64,000 bases of DNA from Parelaphostrongylus tenuis. Taxonomy: Eukaryota; Nematoda; Chromadorea; Rhabditida; Metastrongylidae. The DNA is taken from contig JAHQIW010005521.1 of NCBI GenBank assembly GCA_019055375.1, positions 1-64,000 on the forward strand. The letters run 5' to 3'. The first letter of the stretch is position 1, and every line of letters begins with the position of its first letter. This document shows positions 11,948 to 21,560 of the stretch, in pieces. Under the pieces are notes generated by a model. It saw only the letters and a program-made list of their open reading frames with translations, did no database searches and was not told where the DNA came from. The translations under genes and the position numbers were made by a program.

Positions 11948-12257
11948 ATCAAGTTGTGAGGAAAAGGAAGTACCAACCTCGTGCAAGTTTTAAATAAAGA
12001 AATTACAACTCGCGAGAAAATTTTGCATTTCTTTAATCATGTCGAAGTTTAGAGATAGTCGGACTTTTGAAAAATGAACTGAATACAAGAAGTACACAGA
12101 TCCTTCAGTACGGTACATGTGGTGTCGGGTCATGTACTAGCAAACAATAGATGCACTGGGATGTTCGATTACTCTTTTCACATTTCAAATCTTCTAATAA
12201 ATTCAACGGTCTTCAACTAAAGGAACCAATCAATCAACACTACATTCACAACCATGA

Positions 12258-12825
12258 TCAGCGATATGCAACGATTTTCTGTGCAAAGACTGGATGCCTC
12301 ACTCTCACGAAGATTGAGGCAGCGATCACCAGAAGCTCACCATTGAGCTGGCTGTAATCTTTGAAGTGTTTCTCTTTGTTTCTGTTCTCTTGTTGATGTT
12401 GCTTCAGAATGCATAAGAGATAATAATCCGATGAAGCAGTACCAGTGCTACACGGTGAATATGACACCGTGGTCTAGCCCAGCTTCTCTTATGGCGAGAC
12501 AATTTTCCAACTTGATGTCGAGCGTTATCCTAGAGATAGCCGGCACTGAAACGTTTCGGGCGCTTCTCTCTCACTGATGCGGCCAGCTTCTAGAGCGACT
12601 CACTATACGCGTCGCCATTGATTGTCTGCTTGTTATCAAGCAGTTCCCAAAACGCTATGCCAAGCCAATTCCAGAAAAGTGAGGGCATAATTTGCAGCGT
12701 GGTTGTGGTCGGTCATGCATGTGGTGCCTGTCGAGAGATCAATATGCGGTAGCGCATTTCATTTCGATGGGATGGCGAGTATAGTGCTACAGTGGTATCC
12801 AGATATCTGCTTAAGCTACTAGAAC
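12258..12825 (-). pseudogene. Mariner transposase with internal deletion
   Basis: Minus strand, in order: a decayed linker block (MRYRILISRQAPHA, near 12750), then FWNWLGIAFWELLDNKQTIN around 12690-12630, KLAASVREKRPKR, DNARH (about 12514-12528, keeping the second catalytic Asp), and the C-terminal block SSDYYLLCIL, KHFKDYSQLNGEL (12470-12258) with the third Asp. The segment carrying the first catalytic Asp is missing between the linker and the WNW block. There are in-frame stops. It belongs to the same subfamily as the fragment at 10247-10464. Confidence 0.85.
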
Positions 12826-14213
12826 ATTCTTAAATATCCAGCTTTTCAATAACTCGATTTCAAATAGGAAAAAACTGAATGAAACAGTTGTGCGAAAGAA
12901 GTTGTGGGACTTTCCAATAGTTTTCTACCACTTTTTTCAGACACAAAACGTTACAAACTCTCCATATTTACGACTTACTTCAACTATACGCTTAAATTTC
13001 TTAAGGCATGTTTTTCACTCAGAATTACATTCTAGCTCACCCGTGCCCAATTAAGTCTACACTAAGAAAAAGTCTCAAAATTGAAACAAAAACTTATGAT
13101 TTTAAAAAATACTGCATGTACGTGGAACACTTTTAACCCGTGTTACTTCGTGAATTTCATAACATTAACCTGCCGGCACACGCGACGAACGTTCATTAGT
13201 GGCATCCATGTCATCACTATTGCGAGCTCGTCCGCAGCGTGAACGGATTGGTTTCCGTAGCATTTGTGCCTGAATTCACATTTTGCACGCTTCTCGCATT
13301 CGCGAATTTCCTCCACTCCCAATGTAGATCTGCTGTGACATCAATACATATCTTAAAATAGTTTCACGTCTTCCATTTTCAACACAGGATAAGAGTAACA
13401 GGCTCATTCCTTAATCAACTGGTTTGATTTATCGTGAAAAGACATACAGTACATCACTTTCTCTTCCAAAACAGCTCGTTTAGCGCTTACTAAGTTCTCT
13501 AACCATGGAATTGCCAGCATATCGCTCAATGAATTCAGGTGGTTTTAACAATACGGACAATTTCGAAAACAAGACATCAAAAACTGATTAATATGCACTA
13601 TTTTTCAGCTCGATGCTCTGAAGTGAATAGTACGATTACCATGGTTGAAATACCGTTATTTTCACTCACAAATTCTCTAAGGAGAGATCTTAATGTTCCC
13701 AAGCAAAAAGGAGTTGAACACAACATGACGATAAAGGGAGCATGGGAAAGATACTAATAGAAAACACCTCAATACAGGTGCTGGACTACTAAATTATGAA
13801 CAAAGGCTGTGGAAAACTGCGCTTTCATTCTAAAATAACTGATTTCACATAAAGGACAGGCAGAATGCTAACCTGAATATAGGTTGTTCCATAATTGGCA
13901 TGGGAGTAATGAACACAAAATTTATTAACAGATGTAATCACAGGAAATACTAGCTTCTTTAAATCTGTATCCAGTTCTTCGAGACTGCTACTAATTATAT
14001 CATTGTTGAAAAATTACTGATGTTACGTGAAAATATGTTCTCAGAATTCAAAAGTCGACCTGAATATCCCGTTACACTTCACACAGTGCCGTTGTAGGTA
14101 ATAACATCAGTACTTCTATTAGGGGTGCAGATGTGATGGCAGTTTCAGGCCGAAAATTCTTAAATAATTATAGATAAGCTCAAGCTCGTTGCCACTGATC
14201 AAAATAGGAAACA
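12826..14213. other. No feature recognised
   Basis: AT-rich. The ORF at 13539-13757 (72 codons, plus) has no recognisable domain. Confidence 0.4.
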
Positions 14214-14453
14214 TTAATCATGTATTTCTGTGAGTGTCAGCTTCCAATGGCCAAGCGCTACGTTCCTCATTTTTATCCTCAAGGCTCTTATCTCCTCTGC
14301 GAACGGAAACCAACACTGTACTGTACGTTCTTCAGCAAATCTTGGACCAAATAGCCTGCTGATTTTGCGGGATGTCGCTGTTGCGCTACGATACAATTTG
14401 GACTCGTCCGGGAAATTCGCTCGAATTTGTTCTAGAGTGTACGACCTTTCCAT
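14214..14453 (-). pseudogene. Mariner N-terminal helix-turn-helix domain fragment
   Basis: Minus strand: LEQIRANFPDESKLYRSATA, then RKISRLFGPRF and ERTVQCWF. This is the order of the mariner N-terminal DNA-binding domain (IR..FL.EFKLG..A.E, FG.G, ERTVQ.WF). One frameshift follows, and the next frame reads RRGDKSLEDKNEERSAW, matching the family's RSGDESLEDEERSGRP linker. The rest of the transposase is absent. It is a fragment of a different mariner lineage from the 10-12 kb group. Confidence 0.8.
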
Positions 14454-14923
14454 AGTCTGAAATAAATATAAAAAATATATTTCGCATGGTTTTCTACACG
14501 TAATTTTAACTTTCTTATCGACCGGGGGGCAATATTGTGTTTATAATTCGATGAAGCAAAATTGTCATAACGTAAGCTCTAGATGAACAAAACGACAGTA
14601 GAGTCGAAAAAAAAGTTGAGAGAAAGAGCAGAATAAACGTGGATTTCACTGCCATAACACGATGAAAGAGGTTTTCAACATTTTTATGGCCTGTGCAGTA
14701 TCTTTTGCTATGCTCCTCAACTATCACGTCAGTGTTTCTATCGCCTAGATAAAAGCCATCAAAAGTCCGTAGACTTATTTTGTTTAAGGGTTGATGTCGA
14801 AGCAACAACTAGATGTGCCAGTGCAGGAAAATGCCTCTAACTACCGCTCTACTCTCGTAAATGGACTAAATTGAATAAATCCCTTCATTATTATTTGAGC
14901 CAACTTGTCATGTGGTCTGGTAA
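14454..14923. other. No feature recognised
   Basis: Contains a 97-codon minus ORF (14515-14808) without a recognised domain. Its right end adjoins the hammerhead and may belong to the same retroposed unit. Confidence 0.35.
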
Positions 14924-14986
14924 GGGCTCTTGTACAGCCCGATACACGTGTTTCGTCTTTACAGACTCGTCAGTCGGGCAGAACCC
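14924..14986 (-). ncRNA. Complete predicted hammerhead self-cleaving ribozyme
   Basis: Every conserved part of a type I hammerhead is present on the minus strand. Outer stem I pairs 14980-14986 with 14924-14930 (7 bp, one G-U). A one-sided bulge UGUACA lies at 14931-14936. Inner stem I pairs 14974-14979 with 14937-14942 (6 bp). The core is CUGACGA (14967-14973). Stem II is GUCU-GUAA-AGAC (14955-14966), followed by GAA (14952-14954). Stem III is the self-complementary ACACGUGU (14944-14951), and the predicted cut is after A at 14943 (GUA triplet). In cis stem III can form only about 2 bp; two RNAs could pair over all 8, as known for dimeric hammerheads of retroelements. A GGGAGC..GCTCCC hairpin lies about 40 bp away on its 5' side. 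Confidence 0.8.
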
Positions 14987-15189
14987 GTCGTCGTTCGATA
15001 TTTTTGAAGTCAGTTCTCTCGGGAGCTCTGCTCCCTTATCAAATCACTAGACTTAACAGCTCAAAATATATTCCTATCAGATTAAATCATTCTGAGCGGG
15101 TCTATCAAAAAGCGGTCGATAGAGGAAATCTTTTGTGACATATATTTTTCAAAGTGCCAGAATTTTTTTTGAGCCACGCATATTGAGCC

Positions 15190-15310
15190 AAAATGATTAT
15201 TTTTGATGATTGATGGCTAAAAATGAAAAATGAATGGCCAAAATGATTATTTTTGATGATTGATGGCTAAAAATGAAAAATGAATGGCCAAAATGATTGA
15301 TGGCTAATTT
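15190..15310 (+). repeat. 50-bp tandem repeat, 2.4 copies
   Basis: Two identical 50-bp units (15190-15239 and 15240-15289), beginning AAAATGATTATTTTTGATGA and ending AATGAATGGCC, then a shortened third copy to 15310. The units show no differences, so the array is young or homogenised. Confidence 0.9.
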
Positions 15311-15547
15311 TTTCTGAGCATTGTCCTAATAAAAGACTCGAAACGAGAGGTGTGATTTTTCAGAGTATCTAAAAAAAAAAACCCCAAGTTATCTACTGTG
15401 CATTCGTACATGTTTTATCTGCCTGTAATGGTATATAGAAGCTCTGCGAAATTCATCGCTATTGCTACTTGATTGATCCTCTGTTCGTCCACCTCCTAAC
15501 AAGGATCAGTATCATCCAGTTCCACTGTGCTTGCACACTAACATAGT

Positions 15548-15612
15548 AACCTACATATATATATTCATTTATTTATTTATTTATATATATAATATATATA
15601 TGTATATGTATT
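15548..15612. repeat. AT/ATTT low-complexity tract
   Basis: Runs of TATA and ATTT repeats (CATTTATTTATTTATTTAT, then TATATATAATATATATATG). Confidence 0.9.
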
Positions 15613-16579
15613 GGAGAATACCATGCCAACTTACCCTTCAAACTGTCCTCAAGAAAAGCTATATTTATTTCTGCTTCTCTCCCATCACATAGATTGATGG
15701 ACGCTGCGAAAGACGTGATATGAACTGAACAGTGGAGAAGTCGTTTCATGTATCACGTAATCACTCCGTTTTCTAAAAATTCTGATACTATTGATAATCC
15801 TACTTTTGTTCTTGTAGATATCGATATTCTTGTCGGTTAATGCTGATGGTCTGTAGAAATCATTCCTATCGTGGACTGATCATCAAACATCTTCAGATCA
15901 AAGGTGAATTATAACTTTAGAAAAATGCCATATTTTTGATTGTTTGCTTATATGCAGATTGGTTTTCTTTGGTGCGCAAAAGTAACATGTTAGACGTCTT
16001 ATAATCAGTCAGTAGCTCATTCAATGGCGATGTTATGATGGCGTCATCCTTGAAAGTTCGTCTTTTCAATAGCTCCTCACTTAATTCTTGTTTTTAACTG
16101 GGAACTTATGATGTTTAGAGTGTACGTCTAAGAGAAATTGCTAACTATGATCACTGCACAGACGCAGAAATGCTTCTAACCCAACTATTTGGCATCGAAT
16201 ACGGCATTATTTTTGATAAGCAATTCGTTGTTTCCCGATTTTCGATCGCTATTGGCTTTTTGTCTTGCTTGAAATGTGAGGATACCGAACCCAAATGTAC
16301 TCCAAATAATCTTTACATGAACTGCGCACCTTCGCTCGGCCATGGGAACATTATGTGGGACCCACAAATGTCACAGAGAATACGACGAGAAAGTAGGTGC
16401 AATCCACCTAGCAAGAGAGCCCAATTTAGATATTTTAAAAAAAGTGGTAACATTCACCTTTCTTTCACTCGGCCATTAGCTGCAATTTATCTAGTATCTG
16501 CCTCAAGAATTCTTCAGTAATTCTTATTTCTTCTTCTTGCACGTCCCGGTCAACGTTCTTTTCCTGTAACGGACTCTCA
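15613..16579. other. No gene confirmed
   Basis: Holds a 116-codon plus ORF (16170-16520) with a hydrophobic stretch followed by a Cys-containing segment (CEDTEPKCTPNN) and a GTAGGT after 16391 that could be a splice donor. No family is recognised, and the minus strand of the same place reads WVPHN, faintly like a mariner linker, so neither is called. Confidence 0.3.
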
Positions 16580-16678
16580 TCAAGGAGTACAGTGGGCACC
16601 AGTTATCAGAGCAGATGTATCCGCCGCCACATAGTAACTCGTCATGAAGTCCATCACAACACCATTACCTTCCGCATC
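16580..16678 (-). CDS. Unassigned candidate terminal exon
   Basis: Minus strand, 32 codons to a TGA at 16580-16582: DAEGNGVVMDFMTSYYVAAD then SALITGAHCTP. It is richer in GC and in Val/Ala/Gly codons than its surroundings, and is preceded by CATCTAAG, which could serve as a splice acceptor. I recognise no family. It could equally be an old pseudogene exon or chance. Confidence 0.2.
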   Translation of the reverse strand, partial: DAEGNGVVMDFMTSYYVAADTSALITGAHCTP

Positions 16679-18839
16679 TTAGATGCTCGAATTACTAGTT
16701 GACATAAATCTTAGTACTCATGAGCACGTCCAAAATGTATTACACGGCCAATATCTATAATTGAACAATGCCAGCATTCCTATGCAGTGCTCAGCTGCAA
16801 TATGGAATGTACATTTCTCACTGCTTCCATCCCTTACAGTGTCTTCGACTAGCATATCTCTGAGGAATTTCGAATTCAACGTACTTTGTGAGCTTAATGC
16901 AGTGACCAATCCAACAAAGCTGTTGTCTGGAAGGAACAGTTATGCACGCATAATATGTAATTGAAAGTTGCTATGTTGAAAGATGAACAAACGGAAAATA
17001 CATATGCAGTACTTAATAGTTTTCCTAGAACGCTATTGTTCCTCCTAACGCAGAAGTCTTCCGCAGTCTATAAGTTGCCATCTTTTTCTCGTATACGTCA
17101 ACTTCAAACAATTGGAAATAAGTGGATAAGTGCCATAAATTTAGTTATAATGAGAGTTATTCACCTACTGGTATTGCATGCAACATGCATCATCATTTTG
17201 ACGATTGACGAATCATTCATTGCTTTTTTTGTTTTTTCCCTTGTATGATAACTCTTGAGTTGTATATAAAATAGAAAACAGTCAAAACAAAACATATCGC
17301 AATTTTCCTCATACAGTTCATTACAAGTGATGGAACGTCAAATACAGCATGACTGCGTAGTAAACTAGTGTTTTAACAAAGGACATGTATGTGTATATAT
17401 GTATGTATATACATACACATCATAGAGGAGATCGATTGCCTATATTACCTATACAGTGACTTGTGTTCCAAATCAGTTCATGCTGTGGATACTACTACTA
17501 TACCACACAAGTTTTGTAGGGGTTTACAAATCCCTAAGTAAATTTGATAACTCAGGAGCACGGCCTGAGCCCACCAGAGTCACGTGTGTATTATAGACCG
17601 CATCGCACTGCTACACCTTTTTTTTAGGATAACGTAGAGATGAATAAAGACCTTTTTGTCAACACGCTTTTCATCTGTTTCCATTGTAATCAAATAGAAA
17701 AATTACTAAACCCGACGTTTATCGTAACATCATTTTACATCCATTCGATAGGACGTTAGCAACACACATTTCTTCGGTTCATGGAAACTTCAGAGCATCT
17801 CTGTATGAGACCTGTGGAATGGCGCTTTTGAGCGGAGCGAAGTGGAGATCCACGGGCTCAGGCACGTCTGAAAAAGAGTGTATCAGTGAGTGCTTACCAT
17901 CTGTGAATTCTTTGTCGATATATTGAGATTAGTCTGAGAAAAAAAATAAGTTGGTAGGACGAATGATAGCAGAGTTTGTTCTCACTTGCAAATCTGAATT
18001 CAGAGACCGTAATTTACGAACTGAAGTTAGCTGCAACATTTGTATCTTGAAATCAGTTACCATGAACAGACGTATTCCTTGATAATGCAATTTTAATAGA
18101 GAGATCAAGTACACTCTTGTGAAAACTAACTCCGAATTTGCGAAATAGGTGTTAATGTGGCAGCTCGTTTCGTTATAAGATATGCTTGGAAAGCCATCGA
18201 CTCTTGTGTTTTCTGCACTAAAGCGATTCATCTATGAAGAATAACACTAAAGTGTGGGACAAGTCTGGCGATATACTTAACGTTTTTCCTTGTTCATTCC
18301 ATTCGTATACTGAAAACTACGCTTTCTAGATCTTTCACGGTATGCAAATCTAATACTGTGTTGATTGGCATAACCTTGTTTTGTGAAATTCAGAAAGTTC
18401 TACAGATTTTCTGGGCCATTCATTGTCGCTGGATAATGCATTACCCTGATATTCACACTGTGCTCTGTTTTGTTTTCCATCAGTGTGGATATCAATGTTG
18501 ACACTTAATTTTTCTTAATTACTCTTCAATCGTTTTGACTTGAGGCACGTACATTGTGAATCGCTTGAAATATATTTTTAACATAATTCGATGTGCGGAT
18601 GTACATCGCAGTTTTTCAACATGCCAGGTTTCGCTTATCGTCTGATTTCCCAATAATTTTTCTTCCTAGGAAATCTCTGTGATTTGAGTTTGTCTAGACT
18701 TTCATTGTTGAACGCGATCCTTTCGATTTTGCGTGCTGCTAAAAATTGTTCTGGGGAATTTTTATGGAATATGACTTAATATAGCGATGACGTGAAACAA
18801 AGAAGCATTTTTAACGAGTTCACAGGTTGTAATTCAACA
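16679..18839. other. No gene recognised
   Basis: AT-rich with short ORFs only. A short palindromic TA microsatellite (about 17391-17420, TATATGTATGTATATACATA) is present. GGCCTGAGCCCACCAGAG near 17560 resembles a decayed tRNA-like piece but is not called. Confidence 0.35.
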
Positions 18840-18990
18840 ATCTGATAGTATAATAACGTGTTTTGAGCCTTTCATGAGATCTGCAGCGGTACGTTGACAT
18901 TACTAGACAGCTGCTGTTTCGCCCTTGCAGGCTCATTAGCAACTCGGTGCCTTTCGACTTAGTCGATCCCTTGCAGAGCGATAAATCACT
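18840..18990 (-). repeat. Hammerhead-bearing repeat, copy 1
   Basis: About 150 bp matching 19430-19590 in the same orientation. Shared landmarks on the plus strand: GTTTTGAGCCTTT, ACTAGACAGCTGCTGTTTCG, CCTTGCAGGCTCA, GGTGCCTTTCG. Given as minus because the embedded ribozyme-like RNA reads that way. Confidence 0.8.
18888..18951 (-). ncRNA. Hammerhead ribozyme, one core substitution
   Basis: Minus strand: core CUAAUGA (18933-18939; G5 replaced by A), stem II GCCU-GCAA-GGGC (18921-18932), GAA (18918-18920), a proper stem III hairpin ACAG-CAG-CUGU (18907-18917) and GUC with cleavage base C (18906). Stem I is short and wobble-rich next to the core (GUUG with UAGU), with outer GGCAC/GUACC at 18947-18951 and 18888-18892. 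The G5 change would be expected to abolish cleavage. Confidence 0.65.
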
Positions 18991-19239
18991 ACTTATACAG
19001 GAATCGATGCCAAATTATGAAGCAGTAATTAAATTCTTGTGAGTAAGAATTAGTAAGTGAACATCAATGAAATGAATATAGTGCTCATATCGACACTGAG
19101 CGCGGAAGTTATTTATGGACCGCCTTGAGTTAAATAATAAACAGGAAAATGAGGCTCAGCGGTTGGCAATAGAACACGGAATCTATTCCATATAGATGAC
19201 GTTATGTACTGGAATCTAACTACACTGCCATGCGCTGTT

Positions 19240-19275
19240 ACTGCAAATCTCTTATCCACTGCAAATCTCTTATCC
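19240..19275 (+). repeat. 18-bp perfect tandem duplication
   Basis: ACTGCAAATCTCTTATCC occurs twice in succession without differences. Confidence 0.95.
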
Positions 19276-19429
19276 AGCATTTGTGATTTTCACTGCTGCG
19301 TTTTTGATAATCATTTCTTGTGAGTCGTAAGTATATGACCGTGTTTGGTACAAAGGTTTGCCAGCATGTTTGCTCAATAATTCCCAAAAATACTTTTACT
19401 CTCAGCTGCCTGGAAAGAGCTCGTTCAAA

Positions 19430-19590
19430 AAGAGTATCAATCTGATAATGTGATGACATGATCACATGTTTTGAGCCTTTTATGAGGTCTAGTTTGGCGC
19501 TTTTACAGTACTAGACAGCTGCTGTTTCGACCTTGCAGGCTCACCAGTAACATGGTGCCTTTCGGTTTGGCCAATCCCTAGAATGGAGAT
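19430..19590 (-). repeat. Hammerhead-bearing repeat, copy 2
   Basis: Direct copy of the 18840-18990 unit about 600 bp away, diverged by scattered substitutions. The flanks do not match, so this looks like two separate insertions of one family rather than a segmental duplication. Confidence 0.8.
19496..19559 (-). ncRNA. Hammerhead ribozyme, one core substitution
   Basis: Minus strand: core CUGGUGA (19541-19547; A6 replaced by G), stem II GCCU-GCAA-GGUC with one mismatch (19529-19540), GAA (19526-19528), stem III ACAG-CAG-CUGU (19515-19525), cleavage base C (19514). Stem I pairs UGUUA (19548-19552) with UAGUA (19509-19513), and outer GGCAC (19555-19559) with GCGCC (19496-19500). The core damage differs from that of copy 1, so the shared parent most likely had CUGAUGA. 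Confidence 0.65.
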
Positions 19591-21278
19591 ACACCTTTAC
19601 TTATGAAGGAATTGACGCCTTCGCCTTTGTCGAAATAGGAATCGACGAACCGACGAAGTAAGATATAAGCCTTTGCGAGAGATTGGCTGAAGCGAAAGCC
19701 ATCATGCTACTCTTAGACCTGAAGAGGAAAACAGCAGCTGTTTAGTACTGTTTATGTACCTTACTAGGCGTCAAGAAAGGCTTGGAAGAACATGTTGTCA
19801 TGGTACCAGATTATCAGATTGTTCGCGGAAAAGTCGTTTCCTCACTTCGGTTACCCAGTTAGTATTCATTTGAATTCGAACAAGCTGCGCCCCCTCATCC
19901 ATGCTGCCATCAAAACCTAGTTTGTGCTATTCTTAAGACCTCATTTTCTAATTTTGCATCTTTTTGTGTTTTTATTAGAAAGAAAATTTGTGCGAATGAG
20001 ACGCTGGTCTAAGTTGGTGTGTAATTTTGGGTCTATAATTACATTGGTTTGGTGAAACCGTCTGTTACTACGGCATATTGTAAGGTAGAAATTGTTGATT
20101 TTTCAATGGAAATTTTATACGTCTGGACTTCAAACGATTACGCAATGCTTAGAGCTTTCATGATTTAAGATTTTGCTCATCATCACTAATCGAAGAGTTC
20201 GCTTACCTTGTTAACCCCGCTTTCAACCGCAGATCTCAAGGTGACGCTCATCAAGCATTTTCACTGAGCCAAATTTTGAACGAAGTCACTTCAGTGATGG
20301 CAGTCGATGTATATCGCAAAATCTCTGGAAAATCTCAATAATTATGTTAGAACTCTTCAGCCGCGTCTTCATGAAATCTCGTGACGTAGACATGTAAGGG
20401 TAGATGCCAACACTTGTTTTTTTTTTGCCACCAACTTCCATTCGTAGTTTTTGAAGTTCAATTTTGGTCATTATTAATTCGAAGAAGTCGGTTCCTTGGT
20501 CATGGTGTCATTGTGCCATTGTGGTTGCACTTTTAAAATCACCCCTGCCTCGTTGCCGAGAGAACGCGATCATGACTTGAACGCCTCTCAAGCTAACATT
20601 CCTTCGGGAACTTGTGTGGATTGCATCATCGTCAGAAGATTCTTCAAAGAATTCAAAATGACGTCGTAAAAACCCAACATTGTTAGCTGTTTCTCTTTGT
20701 TTGCGTTTTTTGACATTTCATATTAATCGTTTACTGTTATGAACTGTCTATACAACCGTTATATTTCGCAGTTTAACTGGATTAATAAAATAAACTGATG
20801 TGTAATTCATTCCAATTTCAGGAAACTTCTCGTGCAGTACGTTGCACGATTTTTGTGGAAGACGGGCCTGAAAGATTTGTATCTCAGGCGGTACACATGT
20901 CACATTTCTTATTTCATGGCCATCAGGTCATTATTCTCATACCTTGTGCCACATTGTAGGCTTTTTTTTGCATAAAACTGCAGTTTGTACTAAAACGTTT
21001 CTGGCTCAATTACAGTATTTTAGCAATCAGTCGTTCCAACACGAGTGGGTGCAATTCTTTATTCTGCCATGAATCTAGCAAAACGAGGATGCTCTGCTTA
21101 GATGACTAAACTGTGAGCCTGGATGTCTAATTATATCATTCCTTGACGCCTAAATACTCGTATCTATTAGCGTTATGTTCGCTACATCTGTTGCTTATTT
21201 CTTCACTTTTAGTTTGCAGTAGTTGCGGTATTCTTCAATCGTCATAATCTCTTTCCTGTGGAGGGTAGTTTCATGACT
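19591..21278. other. No gene recognised
   Basis: On the minus strand around 20680-20520 a short open stretch reads FFEESSDDDAIHTSS; on its own this is too short to assign. Confidence 0.35.
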
Positions 21279-21560
21279 AAGCGGCGCAGTTGTGGTTAGA
21301 GGAGTTGTGTGCCATACACGTAGTCGGTAGTTCAGTCTCAGGCCCGAAGCTCGGCATACTTATCATTCATCCTGTGTTAACGATTAGGTGTCAGATTTGT
21401 CTAGCAAGAAAGCAAAACTGATTTGACACATCGGTAGGCAAGCACAAGTCATTGTAAAGTCCAGATTAGCGCCCAGTCACTTCAAACATAGCTTGGTGAA
21501 GTTTCATACTATGCGCGTCCTTTGAAGATTGGTCAGTTCTTGGAGCTTTATCACTTCTAT
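21279..21560 (+). repeat. tRNA-derived SINE, full-length diverged copy
   Basis: Head GCGGCGCAGTTGTGGTTAGA, body GTGTCAGATTTGTCTAGCAA, then CAAGTCATTGTAAAGTCCAG and the tail TTGGAGCTTTATC. It keeps the whole head-body-tail order, with many substitutions and a one-base insertion in the A-box region. Confidence 0.75.

Larger units (their letters stand above)
11601..12002. mobile_element. 400-bp palindromic element with a hammerhead motif in each arm
   Basis: Almost the whole element is one imperfect palindrome. The left edge TTCAAAACTTGCACGAG and GGTACTTCCTTTTC is matched at the right edge by CTCGTGCAAGTTTTAAATAA and GAAAAGGAAGTACC. Nearer the centre, CAAAAATCCAATAGA (left) pairs with TCTATTGGATTTTTG (right). 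There is no coding content. The ORF at 11570-11800 is produced by the arm sequence. Confidence 0.8.

Noticed and set aside
14515..14808. 97-codon minus ORF with a hydrophobic segment
   Set aside because: No domain and no splice context; not enough to call a gene.
16170..16520. 116-codon plus ORF with Cys residues and a possible splice donor
   Set aside because: No family recognised, no good acceptor upstream, and the opposite strand offers an equally weak mariner-like reading (WVPHN).
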